Virus record (IMG/VR): IMGVR_UViG_3300009507_000087
Coordinates: 1-28,526 of that record
DNA from: a virus
DNA length: 28,526 bases
Direction: 5' to 3' (one strand)
The notes below the pieces were generated by a model. The model saw only the letters and a list, made by a program, of their open reading frames with translations, ran no database searches and was not told the origin of the DNA. Positions within the stretch are counted from its first letter, which is position 1, and each line of letters opens with the position of its first letter. A program made the translations under genes and the position numbers. Shown piece after piece: positions 14,474 through 22,987 of this stretch.

Positions 14474-14691
14474 CAAGATTAACATTAGCACAAATGATCG
14501 GAGAGATACTTGCTACCGAAAACTTCAAAGATGGAAAGAAGAAAGGTAAGTCAAGACCAGGTCGTGTAAAAAAGTCTGGTGCTAGTTGTAATGGTTCTGT
14601 TACTGACCTTCGTAGAAAGGCTAAGAATGCATCTGGTGAAAAAGCTAAGATGTATCATTGGTGTGCTAATATGAAAGGCGGTAAAAAATGA
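14470..14691 (+). CDS. 73-aa basic Cys-containing protein with leader
   Basis: It begins MTRLTLAQMIGEILATENF, an amphipathic leader with I-G-E (10-12) and a following L-A-T-E. The body is basic (KDGKKKGKSRPGRVKKSG), then ASCNGSVTDLRRKAKNASG and KMYHWCANMKGGKK. Two cysteines, one before and one in W-C near the end, bracket a Lys/Arg-rich helix. The gene at 1497 also ends with a C…Lys-rich…Y-W-x-C arrangement. The pattern of leader plus basic body suggests an internal head protein. It overlaps both neighbours by ATGA, so its production is coupled to them. No enzymatic motif is visible. Confidence 0.55.
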   Translation: MTRLTLAQMIGEILATENFKDGKKKGKSRPGRVKKSGASCNGSVTDLRRKAKNASGEKAKMYHWCANMKGGKK

Positions 14692-15317
14692 TATTGACAA
14701 ATTCAAAACTACGTAGCGAACCTAATTTTCTAGACCCTATTGAGGAAGTAGAAATATTAAGAGATACAACTTGCGTAGATTTATTTGATCAAAACGGATA
14801 TCATTTAACAAAAGCTGAACAAGCTTTCTTAACTCGCAACGGCTATTCCCCTATTGAAAGAAGACATGAAGATTGTCTAAGACATGATTGGTTGGTATGG
14901 GATAAAAAAGACGGAGCTCATTTTAACCACTCAGACTTATTTGAAAGAAAAGGTTTTGCAGACCAGGCTTTAGAGCAATTACAAGTACATGCAGAAGAAT
15001 ATAACCCTATGCTGTACAAACTAATTAAAATGAAGCCTAAATGGGGAATAGATATATCAATAGATTATGTCTCTCCAGATGCTGTTTTTGAAGTCTTCCA
15101 TTACGAATGGGATGCTTTTGAATATGATGCAGTAATAGAAAAGAAATTAGAAATTGAGCAATTCGTTCTTAATCAAGATTGGGATGATATTGCTATTAAA
15201 TTATGGAAAATTAAAGACCAATGGATTAACTTAGATTTTTTTAATCAAACTCAATGGCGCACAAACTACTTTGGATTATCTCCTGAGAAGTTCAAGAACG
15301 TTATTTGGGAGAGTTAG
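14688..15317 (+). CDS. Hypothetical protein, acidic, Trp-rich
   Basis: No family recognised. The 209-aa protein has no signal peptide or membrane helix. It contains LTKAEQAFLTRNGYSPIERRHEDCLRHDWLVWDK, a mixed helical segment with several His, and aromatic acidic stretches (FEVFHYEWDAFEYDAVIEKK, VLNQDWDDIAIKLWKIKDQW, FFNQTQWRTNYFGLSPEKF). The regular Trp/Phe spacing in the second half suggests a helical repeat or a protein-interaction surface. It is the last gene of the basic-protein operon (ATGA overlap upstream), and the 41-nt gap after it holds a TATTTATA element and a palindrome. The position just before the head block suggests a structural or assembly role, but this is inference. Confidence 0.5.
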   Translation: MILTNSKLRSEPNFLDPIEEVEILRDTTCVDLFDQNGYHLTKAEQAFLTRNGYSPIERRHEDCLRHDWLVWDKKDGAHFNHSDLFERKGFADQALEQLQVHAEEYNPMLYKLIKMKPKWGIDISIDYVSPDAVFEVFHYEWDAFEYDAVIEKKLEIEQFVLNQDWDDIAIKLWKIKDQWINLDFFNQTQWRTNYFGLSPEKFKNVIWES

Positions 15318-15319
15318 TC

Positions 15320-15327
15320 TATTTATA
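15320..15327 (+). promoter_or_regulatory. TATTTATA element with adjacent palindrome, candidate late promoter
   Basis: CTATTTATACT lies at the start of the 41-nt gap, 31 nt before the ATG at 15359. A perfect 14-bp palindrome TATATACGTATATA follows at 15330-15343, between element and gene. The gene it would drive is the largest in the window, and no Shine-Dalgarno sequence is seen before its ATG. Confidence 0.5.
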
Positions 15328-15358
15328 CTTATATACGTATATATAACAACCGCTCATT

Positions 15359-18300
15359 ATGACTTACAATGAAATTAAACGTCGTCTAATTAAGTGTGAG
15401 AAGACATTAGCTCTTTTTCAAGCAAAGGACTTATCTAATTCAACACCAGAAGAAAGACAACAAACCCAAAAGAATATTATCTCAGTTAATGAATCTATAG
15501 TAAACTACAAAAAGATTCTTAAAGAAGGTAGTAAAACCTATATCCTCACCCCTAAATCAGGACAAACCTCAGCAGCATCATTATCTGATGATGAAGTAGA
15601 TGCTCTAAAAGATGCAGATGATATTAAAGGTATCAAGTCTGCTGACGGAGAAGAAATAAAAGAGAGGTTAAAGAAGAATAGCGGAGTAGAATTTTCAGTA
15701 GAAGAAACAAAGTCAATTGCAAAGCAAGTAGGTAAAGCAGTAGCTATGTCTCTAAAAGCAGTAGGCGATGCTGTAAGAACTATGAGAGCTACTCATATAG
15801 AAGAAAATTCATTTGATGTTGAAGTAGATTATAAAAACGGTTCAGATGATGCATTTTCTTTTCATATCATAGACGATACATTACATTTAGCTGATTTTAG
15901 TTTCGATAAAGAACTAGTAGATGTAGGAGTTAAACCTTCAGGAGAAGCTATAGTTAATGTAGACGTATTATCTAACGAATTACAAAAACATTTCAAATCT
16001 TTAAATGAGAAGCTTAGCTATAACGGTAGAGAGTTTAGTCATGAAGAAGAAGATAGATTAGATTTAATTGCTCACAGAGTATTTAAAAATGATTTTAGTA
16101 AGTTATCTGATGAAGATAAAGCTAAGGTATTTGCTTCTAGAAGTAAAGTAGGAGTTGAAGAAAGCGACGTTAAAGAATCATATACAAAAGAAAAATTATT
16201 AGCTTATCTAGGTCAAGCAGACGATGCTATGATTAGAACTTATGATGATAAGTACTTAATTATATATAATCCAAAGAATGGTAACGACGATAATGCTGCA
16301 ATGTGGCATGACGATACTGTATTTGGTGTAGATCAAGATGGAGGAGAACATGAAGTAAGATATGATCAAATAGATGGCTTTCAATTAGAAGGTTATGATC
16401 CAGATCAAGAACAGAAAGATGATGAAGAAGATCATGGAGTAGGTTACGACGACGAAGGACGTCCATTAGGTGAAGGTGAAGGAGACGACCACCACTACTT
16501 AAAGGTACCTAGTGCAGATTATAAAAAAGCAGCATCTATATTAGATCAAAACATTGACCCTACTTACGTTAAAATGGATGTAGTCGATAACGATGGAGCT
16601 GGTAATGTAATATTCTACTTCATATTTAAACATGAAGACGGCTTTGACGATATGTACGATGACTCTGGAGATACAGACTCAGAGTTCTACCAAGAACCAG
16701 AAGAAGACGGTGGAGCATTTGTATACGATGCTGTAATGGATTTACGAGCTAACGATATTACTGTAGTAGATTCTTCTGCTGAGATGGATGAAGCAATAGA
16801 TATTAACGACCCTGTCTTAATGAAGATGAGAGTCGCTAAAAAGAGAAATGCCGATCTTAAGAAAGTAGATCAAATGCACGCTCGTGATAGAAAAGATCAA
16901 AGAATAAACGGTAAGAAGAGACTCTTAATTAAACAGCTTAAAGATAAGAGAGCTGAGATAGAAAGAGAGATGGAGAATGATCCAGAAATTGAAACAACCG
17001 GAGGACCAGTAGCTGATAGATACGGTGATATGTTAAATAAGATTGACAACGCTATTGAAAAAGCAGCAGGCAGAATTAAGCCTGTAGATTACGATACGGC
17101 AGTAGGTAAAGTATCAGAAGATGAAGAAGAGGATGCTAGAAACGATGCTGATTATGAAGCTGGCTGGCATGATGATCCAAGAAAAGATGAAGCATCTGGC
17201 GATGGTCAGTTAGTTACTTTCGGATACGATTTAGATATGATACAACAAGTAGTTGATCATTTACAGAAAAAATATAAAGAAGGAGAAGATTTTGAATTGC
17301 ATGTAGGTAGAGGAGATACTCATCCTAACGCAGTAACTTTAAAGAATCCAGCATTAGAAAAGGATTATGATTTAAACGATATGTTGAACGCAGCACAAAG
17401 TGACGAGGATCGATATGATGCTTACACAGACGGTGCAGATACCGATTACGCTAAACGTAGAAAAGAAGGAGACGATTATTACGAAGATCCAGACTACTAT
17501 AGAGAATCAAAACAACACCCTTCAAAAGGAGATAGAGGAGGAGCTAAAAAGATACAGAAAGCATATGATTTAGTAATCACTTTGATGAAAGATCTTGCTA
17601 AGAAGTATAAAGCAGGAGATAAATCAGTTGTTGATCAACTTAAAACTCTTACTATCACTAAAAAGAAATTAGAAAAACAATTAGATACAGCAGTAGCAGG
17701 TACTAATATGGATCAAGATATAGACGAAAAGAAGATAAATGAGTATGCTTCTAGAGATTTAGATGAAATATTTGGAGCATTAGGATACAGACAAGGCTTT
17801 GACGAGTTTATAGAAGATAATCCTGGATGTGTAGAAGTAATAATGGAATGGATAGGAAGCATCAGAGACTTTCAACGTAAGCTTTCAGATGAATACTCTA
17901 AAGAAGAGTTAGAAAACTTAGGATTCTATTATGGAGATGATGACGATGAGTATAACGAATCACTTGACGAATCACTCAACCCAGAAGTATCAAATAAAGT
18001 AGCTCAGTTTATTAAAGCAATGGCTAAGAGATACGGCTATGAAGAACAAGATGCTGTATATGCTATCATGGCTGCATTAAAACAAAGAGATTTTGATGGA
18101 GTAAATGAGAAAGATTCTTACAAAGGCAAACATCAAGGCTCTAACTACAAATGGCCAATGTCAAAGGCAACTAAAGATAGAAAAGAGGCAGATAAAAAGA
18201 CATTAAAAGAATTCACAGATGATAGATTTAAAGGTTCAGAAGTAATAGATAATGCTAACGAAAGAGGTCCTGATATGTTCGGTAAAGGAATATTTGCAGA

Positions 18301-19081
18301 TCTATTACCTAAAGGAGTAGCTAGTGAAAACGATGCAATTGAAGCTTTAAAGAAACATGATAAGAGCGGTATTAAAACAAGAATGGGTCGATACGCACCA
18401 ATGTTTGTTCACATGCAATATCATGAATTAGAGCATGAAGGTGAAAAATATAGAATGCATCAAAAACAGTACTACAATAGTAACTTTAAAGATAAAGACC
18501 CAGACTTCAATCCTGCAGTATCAGAAATCACCTTAATGAAAGTAGATGAAAATGATGAGGGTAAAAATTTAGGTACCATCTTAGTCAAAACAGATCAATA
18601 CGTACAAGACTTAAGAAACTTACCTGGACTAGGAAAGAGACATATGGAAGAAGCTACTAGAAAAGACTTAGGAATGAGTTCATCAATATCTAAAAGTAGA
18701 GCAAAAGCTCATTTAAAGAGCCCGTCTAATGACGGTTCTAAAGTATACGGATTAGATAAAGACGGTAAGAGAGTTCATATTAAGAGTATCAATGACGTAG
18801 ATAAATTTAAGAAGTTTGAATTAGATGCTGACTTGGAAGAAGCAGGTCCTGGATTTAAACATGATTGTGCAGCACATGTTGTACATGAAGTATATGGAGC
18901 AGGTATTTGTTTAGACGAACAACATACTTTAGTTAAAGAAGGTAATAAGCATGTAGTTACTCACTATGACGTATTCTTTAAGAAAGGAAATAGATTAGTA
19001 GAAGATGTTCCTGCTGAACACTTAAAAGTGATCACTATGAATGAACACTGGCATAAAGGCTACAAAAAGAAAAAGAAGTAA
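15359..19081 (+). CDS. Very large acidic head-region protein (1240 aa)
   Basis: No enzyme family recognised. The N-terminus (MTYNEIKRRLIKCEKTLALFQAKDL) is helical, then LKEGSKTYILTPKSG and a helical SIAKQVGKAVAMSLKAVGDAVRTM segment. The middle is extremely Asp/Glu-rich with several runs (DDEEDHGVGYDDEGRPLGEGEGDDHHY; GDDDDEYNESLDESL). A central basic helical module (NDPVLMKMRVAKKRNADLKK to AAGRIKP) and YGYEEQDAVYAIMAALKQRDFDG separate these. The C-terminus is a small domain, FKHDCAAHVVHEVYGAGICLDEQHT to HVVTHYDVFFKKG, ending in five lysines. Many hydrophobic-x-Glu sites occur between modules. Alternating acidic linkers and modules, next to terminase and portal, suggest a head-core or internal scaffold polyprotein trimmed by gp21. 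Protease targets are inferred, not shown. Preceded by a candidate late promoter. Confidence 0.65.
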   Translation: MTYNEIKRRLIKCEKTLALFQAKDLSNSTPEERQQTQKNIISVNESIVNYKKILKEGSKTYILTPKSGQTSAASLSDDEVDALKDADDIKGIKSADGEEIKERLKKNSGVEFSVEETKSIAKQVGKAVAMSLKAVGDAVRTMRATHIEENSFDVEVDYKNGSDDAFSFHIIDDTLHLADFSFDKELVDVGVKPSGEAIVNVDVLSNELQKHFKSLNEKLSYNGREFSHEEEDRLDLIAHRVFKNDFSKLSDEDKAKVFASRSKVGVEESDVKESYTKEKLLAYLGQADDAMIRTYDDKYLIIYNPKNGNDDNAAMWHDDTVFGVDQDGGEHEVRYDQIDGFQLEGYDPDQEQKDDEEDHGVGYDDEGRPLGEGEGDDHHYLKVPSADYKKAASILDQNIDPTYVKMDVVDNDGAGNVIFYFIFKHEDGFDDMYDDSGDTDSEFYQEPEEDGGAFVYDAVMDLRANDITVVDSSAEMDEAIDINDPVLMKMRVAKKRNADLKKVDQMHARDRKDQRINGKKRLLIKQLKDKRAEIEREMENDPEIETTGGPVADRYGDMLNKIDNAIEKAAGRIKPVDYDTAVGKVSEDEEEDARNDADYEAGWHDDPRKDEASGDGQLVTFGYDLDMIQQVVDHLQKKYKEGEDFELHVGRGDTHPNAVTLKNPALEKDYDLNDMLNAAQSDEDRYDAYTDGADTDYAKRRKEGDDYYEDPDYYRESKQHPSKGDRGGAKKIQKAYDLVITLMKDLAKKYKAGDKSVVDQLKTLTITKKKLEKQLDTAVAGTNMDQDIDEKKINEYASRDLDEIFGALGYRQGFDEFIEDNPGCVEVIMEWIGSIRDFQRKLSDEYSKEELENLGFYYGDDDDEYNESLDESLNPEVSNKVAQFIKAMAKRYGYEEQDAVYAIMAALKQRDFDGVNEKDSYKGKHQGSNYKWPMSKATKDRKEADKKTLKEFTDDRFKGSEVIDNANERGPDMFGKGIFADLLPKGVASENDAIEALKKHDKSGIKTRMGRYAPMFVHMQYHELEHEGEKYRMHQKQYYNSNFKDKDPDFNPAVSEITLMKVDENDEGKNLGTILVKTDQYVQDLRNLPGLGKRHMEEATRKDLGMSSSISKSRAKAHLKSPSNDGSKVYGLDKDGKRVHIKSINDVDKFKKFELDADLEEAGPGFKHDCAAHVVHEVYGAGICLDEQHTLVKEGNKHVVTHYDVFFKKGNRLVEDVPAEHLKVITMNEHWHKGYKKKKK

Positions 19082-19084
19082 GAT

Positions 19085-20185
19085 ATGCATAAACTAGAAA
19101 AACTCATACTAGAGGCTTACTCAGATGTCATTAACGAAATGTCTGTAGCAGCTATCGAACAAAAAGGCGGTACTGTACAGTGGGAAGATATTTCTGATGC
19201 ACAGAGAAAAAGTATTGTCAAAAGATACGGTGAACCTAACTATAACGGTGAACATGATTTTTTCAACCAGGCCATGGACACTTACTTTAAAGCTACAGAA
19301 AAAAATACTGAAACAGGCAGTATAGGGCATAAGATACTTAGACTACCTTCTTTCGGCTCATTATATAAGAACTTCGCTGATATCATTAAAGACATTAAAA
19401 AACTAATGGGCTCTGATGATGTTAGAACAGATCAAGCTGCTAGAGAGTTATTTGAGTTAATTAAAACTAACTTTAGAAAGATACAAAGATACTTAAGAAC
19501 AGAAAGACCGGAACAATACAACTTACTTAAACTACAAAGAGTAAGTGAAGTAATGACCTCTAGGTTAAATGAATATAAAACAAGTCTAAGTTTAAATGAG
19601 TCGTTAATTGATTCCTTAAACGAAGAAGAACCTACACCAGAAGAAGAACCTGATACAGAAGCTCCAGAAGAGACTGTATTAGAAGACGCTACTGATGAAA
19701 TCCTGGGAAAGTTCCCAACATTAAAAAAAGCAATTGTTAAGTTACAAACCGGACAGTTTAAGGAGTTCGTTGAAAGCATCGACTGGATCTCACCGAGGCC
19801 ATCGTCTTTCAGGGTGAACATTAAAAACGGACAATCCTATATCCTTAAATGGACAGGAACTGGGTTTGAAGCACAAATACTTGGTAAACGTTACTATATC
19901 GATAAGATAGACGAATATCAACAAGCTTTAGATAAGTTGGCTAGACTTTACAAAGAAGGTCCTATGAGCGGGGCTGGAGAAGGAGAGCCCGCTGATACTG
20001 ATTCCGGAAGCGGAGGAGGTGGAGGCGGTGACTTCCCGGGTGGAGAAGGCGGAGCCGAAGGCGGTGAAGAAGGTGGAGCTGATGTAGACGCTTTAGGTGG
20101 AGATGATGCCGGAGGTGAAGAAGGCGGAGCTGACTTAGGTGGAGAAACTATTGACTTCGAAGACGGAGAAGAACCAGAAGCATAA
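19085..20185 (+). CDS. Structural-type protein with leader and Gly/Glu/Asp-rich tail
   Basis: The 366-aa protein starts MHKLEKLILEAYSDVINEM, a clear capsid-targeting-like leader with I-L-E at residues 8-10. A helical domain follows (IGHKILRLPSFGSLYKNFADIIKDIKKLM, LFELIKTNFRKIQRYLRTERPEQY). An acidic Pro/Glu hinge (~residues 180-205) leads to a beta-rich domain (SFRVNIKNGQSYILKWTGTGFEAQILGKRYYI). The last ~75 residues are nearly all Gly, Glu, Asp and Ala and must be disordered. It begins 3 nt after the 1240-aa gene and couples by TAATG to the next tagged gene. The tail codons are GG-rich, making 19980-20170 the most GC-rich patch here; this is protein composition, not a sign of transfer. Likely a head-internal or core protein. 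Confidence 0.6.
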   Translation: MHKLEKLILEAYSDVINEMSVAAIEQKGGTVQWEDISDAQRKSIVKRYGEPNYNGEHDFFNQAMDTYFKATEKNTETGSIGHKILRLPSFGSLYKNFADIIKDIKKLMGSDDVRTDQAARELFELIKTNFRKIQRYLRTERPEQYNLLKLQRVSEVMTSRLNEYKTSLSLNESLIDSLNEEEPTPEEEPDTEAPEETVLEDATDEILGKFPTLKKAIVKLQTGQFKEFVESIDWISPRPSSFRVNIKNGQSYILKWTGTGFEAQILGKRYYIDKIDEYQQALDKLARLYKEGPMSGAGEGEPADTDSGSGGGGGGDFPGGEGGAEGGEEGGADVDALGGDDAGGEEGGADLGGETIDFEDGEEPEA

Positions 20186-21384
20186 TGAACCTTATAGATA
20201 GAGTCATACTAGAATGGTCCTATAAGACCAAAAAAGGATATCCTGACATTAACAGTCAAGAGGATATGGCTTTGTTTGAATCTATGTTTGGTTTTAACTT
20301 AAACGAAGCTTATACTGAATTTCCTACCTCAACTGATCAAATAAGTAATCCTAAAGTAGCAGAGCTTTTTAAAATTGTAAAAGCATTTCCTGGATTAAAA
20401 ATAGAAGATCCTATAGCAATAGATCCTAATAAAAAGAATCACCCTAAAATAACAAGAGCTTTAAAAACTAATAATAATTTTATATCTCATTTAGAAAAAG
20501 GTTTAGGAATAGAAATAGAAGATGCTAACGAAGTAATAAAATGGAACGGTCTTTCTATTGAATTTGGAGAAGGATCAAGAGGAGGAAGAGGTTCAAATAG
20601 TAAAGGTTTATCTTTTGAAGCAGAAATCGCTGCTGATCTTAATAATTTTAAAGCAGGAAACGAACAATATACTCATGAAGGTTTAGTAAAAGAAATGATT
20701 AAAGAGTTTGATTTGAATCCTACTAACTTCAAAGTAATAGAAGAAGGAGGTGAAAATAAAAGAAGACCTTTAGTATTTACAGATAAAGGACCTATAGTAG
20801 GTCATTCAGGAGAAAATATAGCAGATACTTTAACAGATTTAACTATTGATAAATCCGGTACTAAAATTTACATTTCGTTAAAGTTTGGCGGTACATTAAC
20901 TTTCTTTAACGCTGGAGTAGCTGCAACAGTATTCCCGAAAAGTGATTTCGCAGACGGTAAAATAGAAACCCCTAATGGAGTTGCATTATTAGATACGTTT
21001 GGAATTGATAATGAATTATTTTGTAGAGTATTTAATGAATATAAAGAAGACGGTACCGGTACTAATTTTTCTGAATACCATAGAGCTACTAACGATTTTG
21101 ATAAAGACAAATTATTTAATTTAGTAGAAAGCGGAATAGGTACAGGGTACTATATGCTTAAAGGAGGTAGAAAGACTGAATTCTTTTTTGTAGGGGACGA
21201 TTATAATAAAGCAGCTTCTCAACCTACTTCCGGTATTGAGATACAATATGGAGGGAAATCAGGAATAGGAAAAAGAATAGATATTGTATTTGAATCTGAA
21301 AAATATAGGTTTAAAATCAATATTAGAAATAAACAAGGCAAATTGTACCCATCACATATAATGTGTGATTATAAAGCAAAGTAG
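20185..21384 (+). CDS. Tagged protein, possible restriction-type nuclease
   Basis: The 399-aa protein begins MNLIDRVILEWSYKT, a leader ending I-L-E (residues 8-10). A helical, polar linker runs to ~residue 135. The second half has features reminiscent of a PD-(D/E)XK fold: GLSFEAEIAADLNNF (helix with Glu), then DTLTD218-LTIDKSGTKIYIS231-L-K233-FGG, where Asp, a strand pair and S-x-K occupy the D…(E)xK positions with Ser replacing Glu. Aromatic strands (TEFFFVGDDYN, GIEIQYGGK, RFKINIRNKQGK) follow. The nuclease reading is an inference from one motif and could be wrong. The gene lies between a tagged structural gene and TerL, 2 nt before TerL. If it is a nuclease carried in the head it could cut host DNA or protect incoming DNA. 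Confidence 0.5.
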   Translation: MNLIDRVILEWSYKTKKGYPDINSQEDMALFESMFGFNLNEAYTEFPTSTDQISNPKVAELFKIVKAFPGLKIEDPIAIDPNKKNHPKITRALKTNNNFISHLEKGLGIEIEDANEVIKWNGLSIEFGEGSRGGRGSNSKGLSFEAEIAADLNNFKAGNEQYTHEGLVKEMIKEFDLNPTNFKVIEEGGENKRRPLVFTDKGPIVGHSGENIADTLTDLTIDKSGTKIYISLKFGGTLTFFNAGVAATVFPKSDFADGKIETPNGVALLDTFGIDNELFCRVFNEYKEDGTGTNFSEYHRATNDFDKDKLFNLVESGIGTGYYMLKGGRKTEFFFVGDDYNKAASQPTSGIEIQYGGKSGIGKRIDIVFESEKYRFKINIRNKQGKLYPSHIMCDYKAK

Positions 21385-21386
21385 TT

Positions 21387-22961
21387 ATGGCACAAGATAT
21401 AAAGAAAATAATAGCACAGGAGTATATTAAGTGTGCTAAAGATCCAGCCTATTTCATGAAGAAGTATTGCTATATACAGCATCCTACTCGTGGCCGTATC
21501 TTATTTAACTTATATCCATTTCAGGGTAAAGTATTACACTTATTTAAAGATCATCAATACCTTATTACTCTTAAGTCAAGACAGCTTGGTATTTCTACTT
21601 TAGCTGCTGCTTATAGTTTATGGTTGATGTTATTTCATAAAGATAAGAACGTATTAGCATTAGCAACAACTCAAGCAACTGCACGTAACTTAGTTACAAA
21701 GACGATGTTTATGTATGATCAGCTACCTAAATGGTTAAAGCTACCTGCATTAGAGAAAAACAAATTATCACTGAGACTTAAAAATGGATCTAAAATTACA
21801 GCGAAATCATCTAATGCTGATGCAGCAAGATCCGAAGCGGTATCGCTCTTACTTATTGATGAGGCCGCCTTTATTGATAACATTGACGAAACGTTTGCAG
21901 CTGCTCAACAAACACTAGCTACAGGTGGACAATGTATGGCACTATCAACTCCTAACGGTATTGGTAACTGGTTCCATCAAACTTGGGAAAAAGCAGAAAG
22001 CGGTGAGAATTCATTCTTACCTATTAAATTACCCTGGACAGTTCATCCTGAGAGAAATGAAGCTTGGAGAGAACAACAAAATGCAGATTTAGGACCTAAG
22101 ATGGCAGGACAGGAATGTGATTGTGATTTCTTAGCATCCGGTGATACGGTATTTGAACCAGATGATATGGCTTTCTACGAACAAACCTACCAGAAAGATC
22201 CTTTAGAAAGAAGAGGAGTTGATGGTAATTTCTGGGTATGGGAAGGAGTAGACTATACTAAATCGTATATGGTTGTAGCAGATGTTGCTCGAGGTGATGG
22301 AAGAGATTATTCTGCATTTCACATATTTGATATAGAAACTGCTACTCAAGTTGGGGAGTACAAAGGTAAAATAGCTCCAAGAGATTTTGGTAATATGTTA
22401 GTAGGAATTGCAGCAGAGTACAATGAAGCATTGCTAGTAGTTGAAAATGCTAATATAGGTTGGGCTACTATAGAACAGGTAATGGAACGTGAATATCGTA
22501 ACTTATTCTATAGTGCAACTAATAACATGGAGACAGTAGAGACTTATATGCATAAGTTTGAAAGAGATAAATTAGTACCAGGCTTTACAATGTCAGCTAG
22601 AACTAGACCATTAGTAATAGCTAAGATGATAGAGTATATAAGAGATCATTCTGCAACTATACAATCAAAAAGACTTATGTCTGAAATGAGAGTATTTGTT
22701 TGGAAAAACGGAAAAGCACAAGCACAAGATAGGTATAACGACGACCTTATCATTTCATGTGCAACTGCACTATATGTAAGAGATACTGCACTTAGATTAA
22801 GACAGCAAGGAATAGACTTAGCAAGAGCACAGCTATCTTCTTTTAGTAACCTTAATGCTAAAAACAAAGCAGTCATTAAATCAGTTGGATCCCAACAAAA
22901 TAATCCTTATATTGTAGATAATGGTCGTACAACAGAAGATATCAGTTGGATATTAAAATAG
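21387..22961 (+). CDS. terL: Terminase large subunit, T4 gp17-like
   Basis: A 524-aa packaging motor. ATPase motifs: Q-motif YPFQ (43-46), Walker A SRQLGIST (64-71), Walker B L-L-L-I-D158-E159-A-A-F, and coupling-motif region ALSTPNGIG. The nuclease domain has V-A-D299-V-A-R-G-D-G-R-D, the V-V-E353-N-A-N strand and R-Y-N-D452-D453, giving the RNase-H-like metal site. It pumps DNA into the prohead through the portal and cuts the concatemer. The Walker A lysine of T4 gp17 (SRQLGKTT) is Ile here; variant P-loops of this kind are known in terminases, where a nearby basic residue can substitute. It is slightly shorter than T4 gp17 (610 aa). No small subunit is recognisable nearby. The portal gene follows after a candidate promoter. 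Confidence 0.96.
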   Translation: MAQDIKKIIAQEYIKCAKDPAYFMKKYCYIQHPTRGRILFNLYPFQGKVLHLFKDHQYLITLKSRQLGISTLAAAYSLWLMLFHKDKNVLALATTQATARNLVTKTMFMYDQLPKWLKLPALEKNKLSLRLKNGSKITAKSSNADAARSEAVSLLLIDEAAFIDNIDETFAAAQQTLATGGQCMALSTPNGIGNWFHQTWEKAESGENSFLPIKLPWTVHPERNEAWREQQNADLGPKMAGQECDCDFLASGDTVFEPDDMAFYEQTYQKDPLERRGVDGNFWVWEGVDYTKSYMVVADVARGDGRDYSAFHIFDIETATQVGEYKGKIAPRDFGNMLVGIAAEYNEALLVVENANIGWATIEQVMEREYRNLFYSATNNMETVETYMHKFERDKLVPGFTMSARTRPLVIAKMIEYIRDHSATIQSKRLMSEMRVFVWKNGKAQAQDRYNDDLIISCATALYVRDTALRLRQQGIDLARAQLSSFSNLNAKNKAVIKSVGSQQNNPYIVDNGRTTEDISWILK

Positions 22962-22963
22962 AC

Positions 22964-22971
22964 TATTTATA
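22964..22971 (+). promoter_or_regulatory. TATTTATA element, candidate late promoter for the portal gene
   Basis: CTATTTATATAAAAATATATTTTAG fills the 26-nt gap between terL and the portal gene; the octamer ends 16 nt before the ATG. The downstream TATAAAA run matches the copy at 6476, giving a shared CTATTTATATAAAA core. Confidence 0.5.
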
Positions 22972-22987
22972 TAAAAATATATTTTAG

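Noticed and set aside
16260-16466. Antisense open frames such as this one, and others at 389-574, 8341-8541, 10141-10332, 19432-19821 and 26605-26958
   Set aside because: All lie opposite strong + strand genes, lack recognisable domains and mirror the biased composition of the coding strand.
19980-20170. GC-rich repeat array or horizontally acquired island
   Set aside because: The repeats are GGA/GGC/GAA codons of one Gly/Glu-rich protein tail in an uninterrupted frame, without regular spacer structure.
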